Shown here: positions 63,217 through 64,000 of the stretch, in pieces
Numbering within the stretch: the stretch's first letter is position 1
Layout: every line of letters starts with the position of its first letter
Assembly: GCA_017482205.1 (NCBI GenBank)
Contig: JAFUNK010000013.1
Coordinates: 231,839-295,838 of the forward strand
Direction: 5' to 3'
Length of the DNA stretch: 64,000 bases
Source: Lachnospiraceae bacterium
GTDB lineage: Bacteria; Bacillota; Clostridia; Lachnospirales; Lachnospiraceae
The notes under the pieces: model-generated
What the model was told of the DNA's origin: nothing
What the model saw: the letters and a program-made list of their open reading frames with translations, nothing else
Databases searched by the model: none
Made by a program: the position numbers and the translations under genes

Positions 63217-63921
63217 TTATGAAAAATTGGTAAATGCTTCCGTCTTTGATACGCTGTCTACATGAATATATACATCCATGCAAGTCATGCCATTTTGTTC
63301 ATATACATATTCAAAGCAGGATAACACATCCTCAACAGGCTTTTCCTTAAATCCATTTACCTGTAAATATTCCATAATTCGTTTATAACCGTTTCTGATA
63401 CGTTCATAAGCTGCTACAAACGGATTGTAAATGGTAATCACAGCATAGTCCGCTTCTATCTGACTTGCATATTCTACCCCCGGATAAGTCGTCTCAAATC
63501 CTTCCGGCAAAATGTACGCCGCTACATATCCATTCAGCCCAAAACGATTCTGCAGTTCCAATGAAACATATGGGAAGTCCCAGCCGATTCGCATTGCATC
63601 GGGCTTAATGTCCAGAAGCCCGGACTTCCGTGCCCATGTCTCCAAGTAAGCCGCCACATCAGCTTCCGGATTTGGAGTAACCATAACATATCGTGCCATT
63701 CTAAACGGTTTTACTGTTTTAATCGTAACCTCCGAATAAATCTCTTCACTTTCAGCTAAATTTCCCCGCACCAATGTGTCCAGCTTGCAGGAAAACATAT
63801 CACTCAATTCTATCAGCTTACTTAATTCCGGAACTACTTCCCCTGCTTCCCACTTTGATACGGTCTGTTCTTCTGTCAAGTAAGGACTAAAAAAAATTTT
63901 ATTTTTTTGATTTCTGCACAA
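63217..63921 (-). pseudogene. XRE-type regulator with GyrI-like domain, HTH internally deleted
   Basis: The C-terminal part (about 60-230) is a GyrI-like effector-binding domain (ARYVMVTPNPEADVAAYLETW). The N-terminus should be an XRE HTH, but it reads LTEEQTVSKWEAGEVVPELSKL: the usual dozen or so residues between LT(Q/E)E(E/Q) and (Q)TVSKWE, which form helix 2 and the turn, are missing in frame. The only start in this frame is a TTG at 63921 without a ribosome site. Likely a degraded gene, though a TTG-started protein unable to bind DNA normally is possible. Confidence 0.6.
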
Positions 63922-63946
63922 GTCCGTATGTCAACCGCACTTGTGC
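63916..63946. other. Inverted repeat at the damaged regulator start
   Basis: GCACAAGT (63916-63923) pairs with ACTTGTGC (63939-63946) with further partial pairing inside. It overlaps the TTG start and may be an operator of the former promoter. Nothing else is recognised from 63947 to 64000. Confidence 0.4.
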
Positions 63947-64000
63947 ATAGTTTCCAAGTCAAAGAAACCGCTGTCAAAGTTCCAACAGATTTCTATTTTA

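Overview
The window reads as a chromosomal segment of an anaerobic, low-to-moderate GC Firmicute, most likely a member of the Lachnospiraceae (Clostridia). The reasons are a six-gene Rnf ferredoxin:NAD+ oxidoreductase operon, a biotin-dependent Na+-pumping decarboxylase cluster, a giant 2-hydroxyacyl-CoA dehydratase activase-type protein, clostridial operon orders (cmk-ispH-S1; scpA-scpB followed by a D,D-carboxypeptidase; era-small ORF-recO), strong AGGAGG ribosome sites and several glycan hydrolases. No species is claimed. No tRNA, rRNA, CRISPR array, prophage or complete insertion sequence is visible.

Layout. 1-1.9 kb: a secreted GH16 glucanase lipoprotein, an array of regularly spaced GGGCAT/ATGCCC inverted motifs, and an isochorismatase-fold hydrolase. 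1.9-7.3 kb: rnfCDGEAB on the minus strand; RnfE has an unusual Cys-containing, highly charged C-terminal tail. 7.4-15 kb: a DEDD exonuclease-like protein (plus strand), a lone CheR, S1-ispH-cmk, an HI0933-type flavoprotein, and RpiR and TetR regulators with a clear promoter/operator. 15-20.5 kb: a carboxyltransferase, OadG-like lipoprotein, biotin carrier, Na+-pump beta subunit and OadA-type subunit. 20.6-26.3 kb: two D-Ala-D-Ala carboxypeptidases, scpAB, a phosphoesterase and rpsU. 26.4-33.2 kb: an Rpn-type nuclease, alaS, glyS and two unknown envelope proteins. 33.2-35.4 kb: a regulator with two helix-turn-helix domains, tail-to-tail with a 57-codon lipoprotein gene too short for ordinary gene calling. 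35.4-43.7 kb: recO, a YqzL-like protein, era, a DUF4349 lipoprotein, an M16 peptidase, a sigma-70-like protein without region 4, and a rhomboid-like protein with a putative zinc finger. 44-48.3 kb: the activase fusion. 48.5-52.3 kb: a GntR-controlled ABC transporter operon with a CPBP protease. 52.4-58.3 kb: NYN protein, cyclophilin lipoprotein, a PD-(D/E)XK-like protein, metA and ligA. 58.3-64 kb: a pseudouridine synthase, a membrane protein, two glycan hydrolases without signal peptides, a C39-like protein and a damaged regulator.

Functional themes. Rnf and the biotin-dependent decarboxylase link electron flow and decarboxylation to an ion gradient. The GH16, GH26 and GHL6-like enzymes suggest plant-glycan use. 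Most of the rest is housekeeping in long minus-strand operons.

The most novel signal is a family of three long palindromic elements, at about 24.5, 36.3 and 48.3 kb. Each has a shared core of about 80-95 nt with covarying stems and a GNRA-type mini-hairpin, enclosed by outer arms that are nearly perfect inverted repeats but differ completely between copies. In the third copy one arm is the 3' end of the adjacent protein gene and the other arm is its inverted duplicate. This suggests that the elements are built from, or duplicate, local flanking DNA. The second candidate system is the double-HTH regulator paired with the small lipoprotein, which has the look of a peptide-signalling module.
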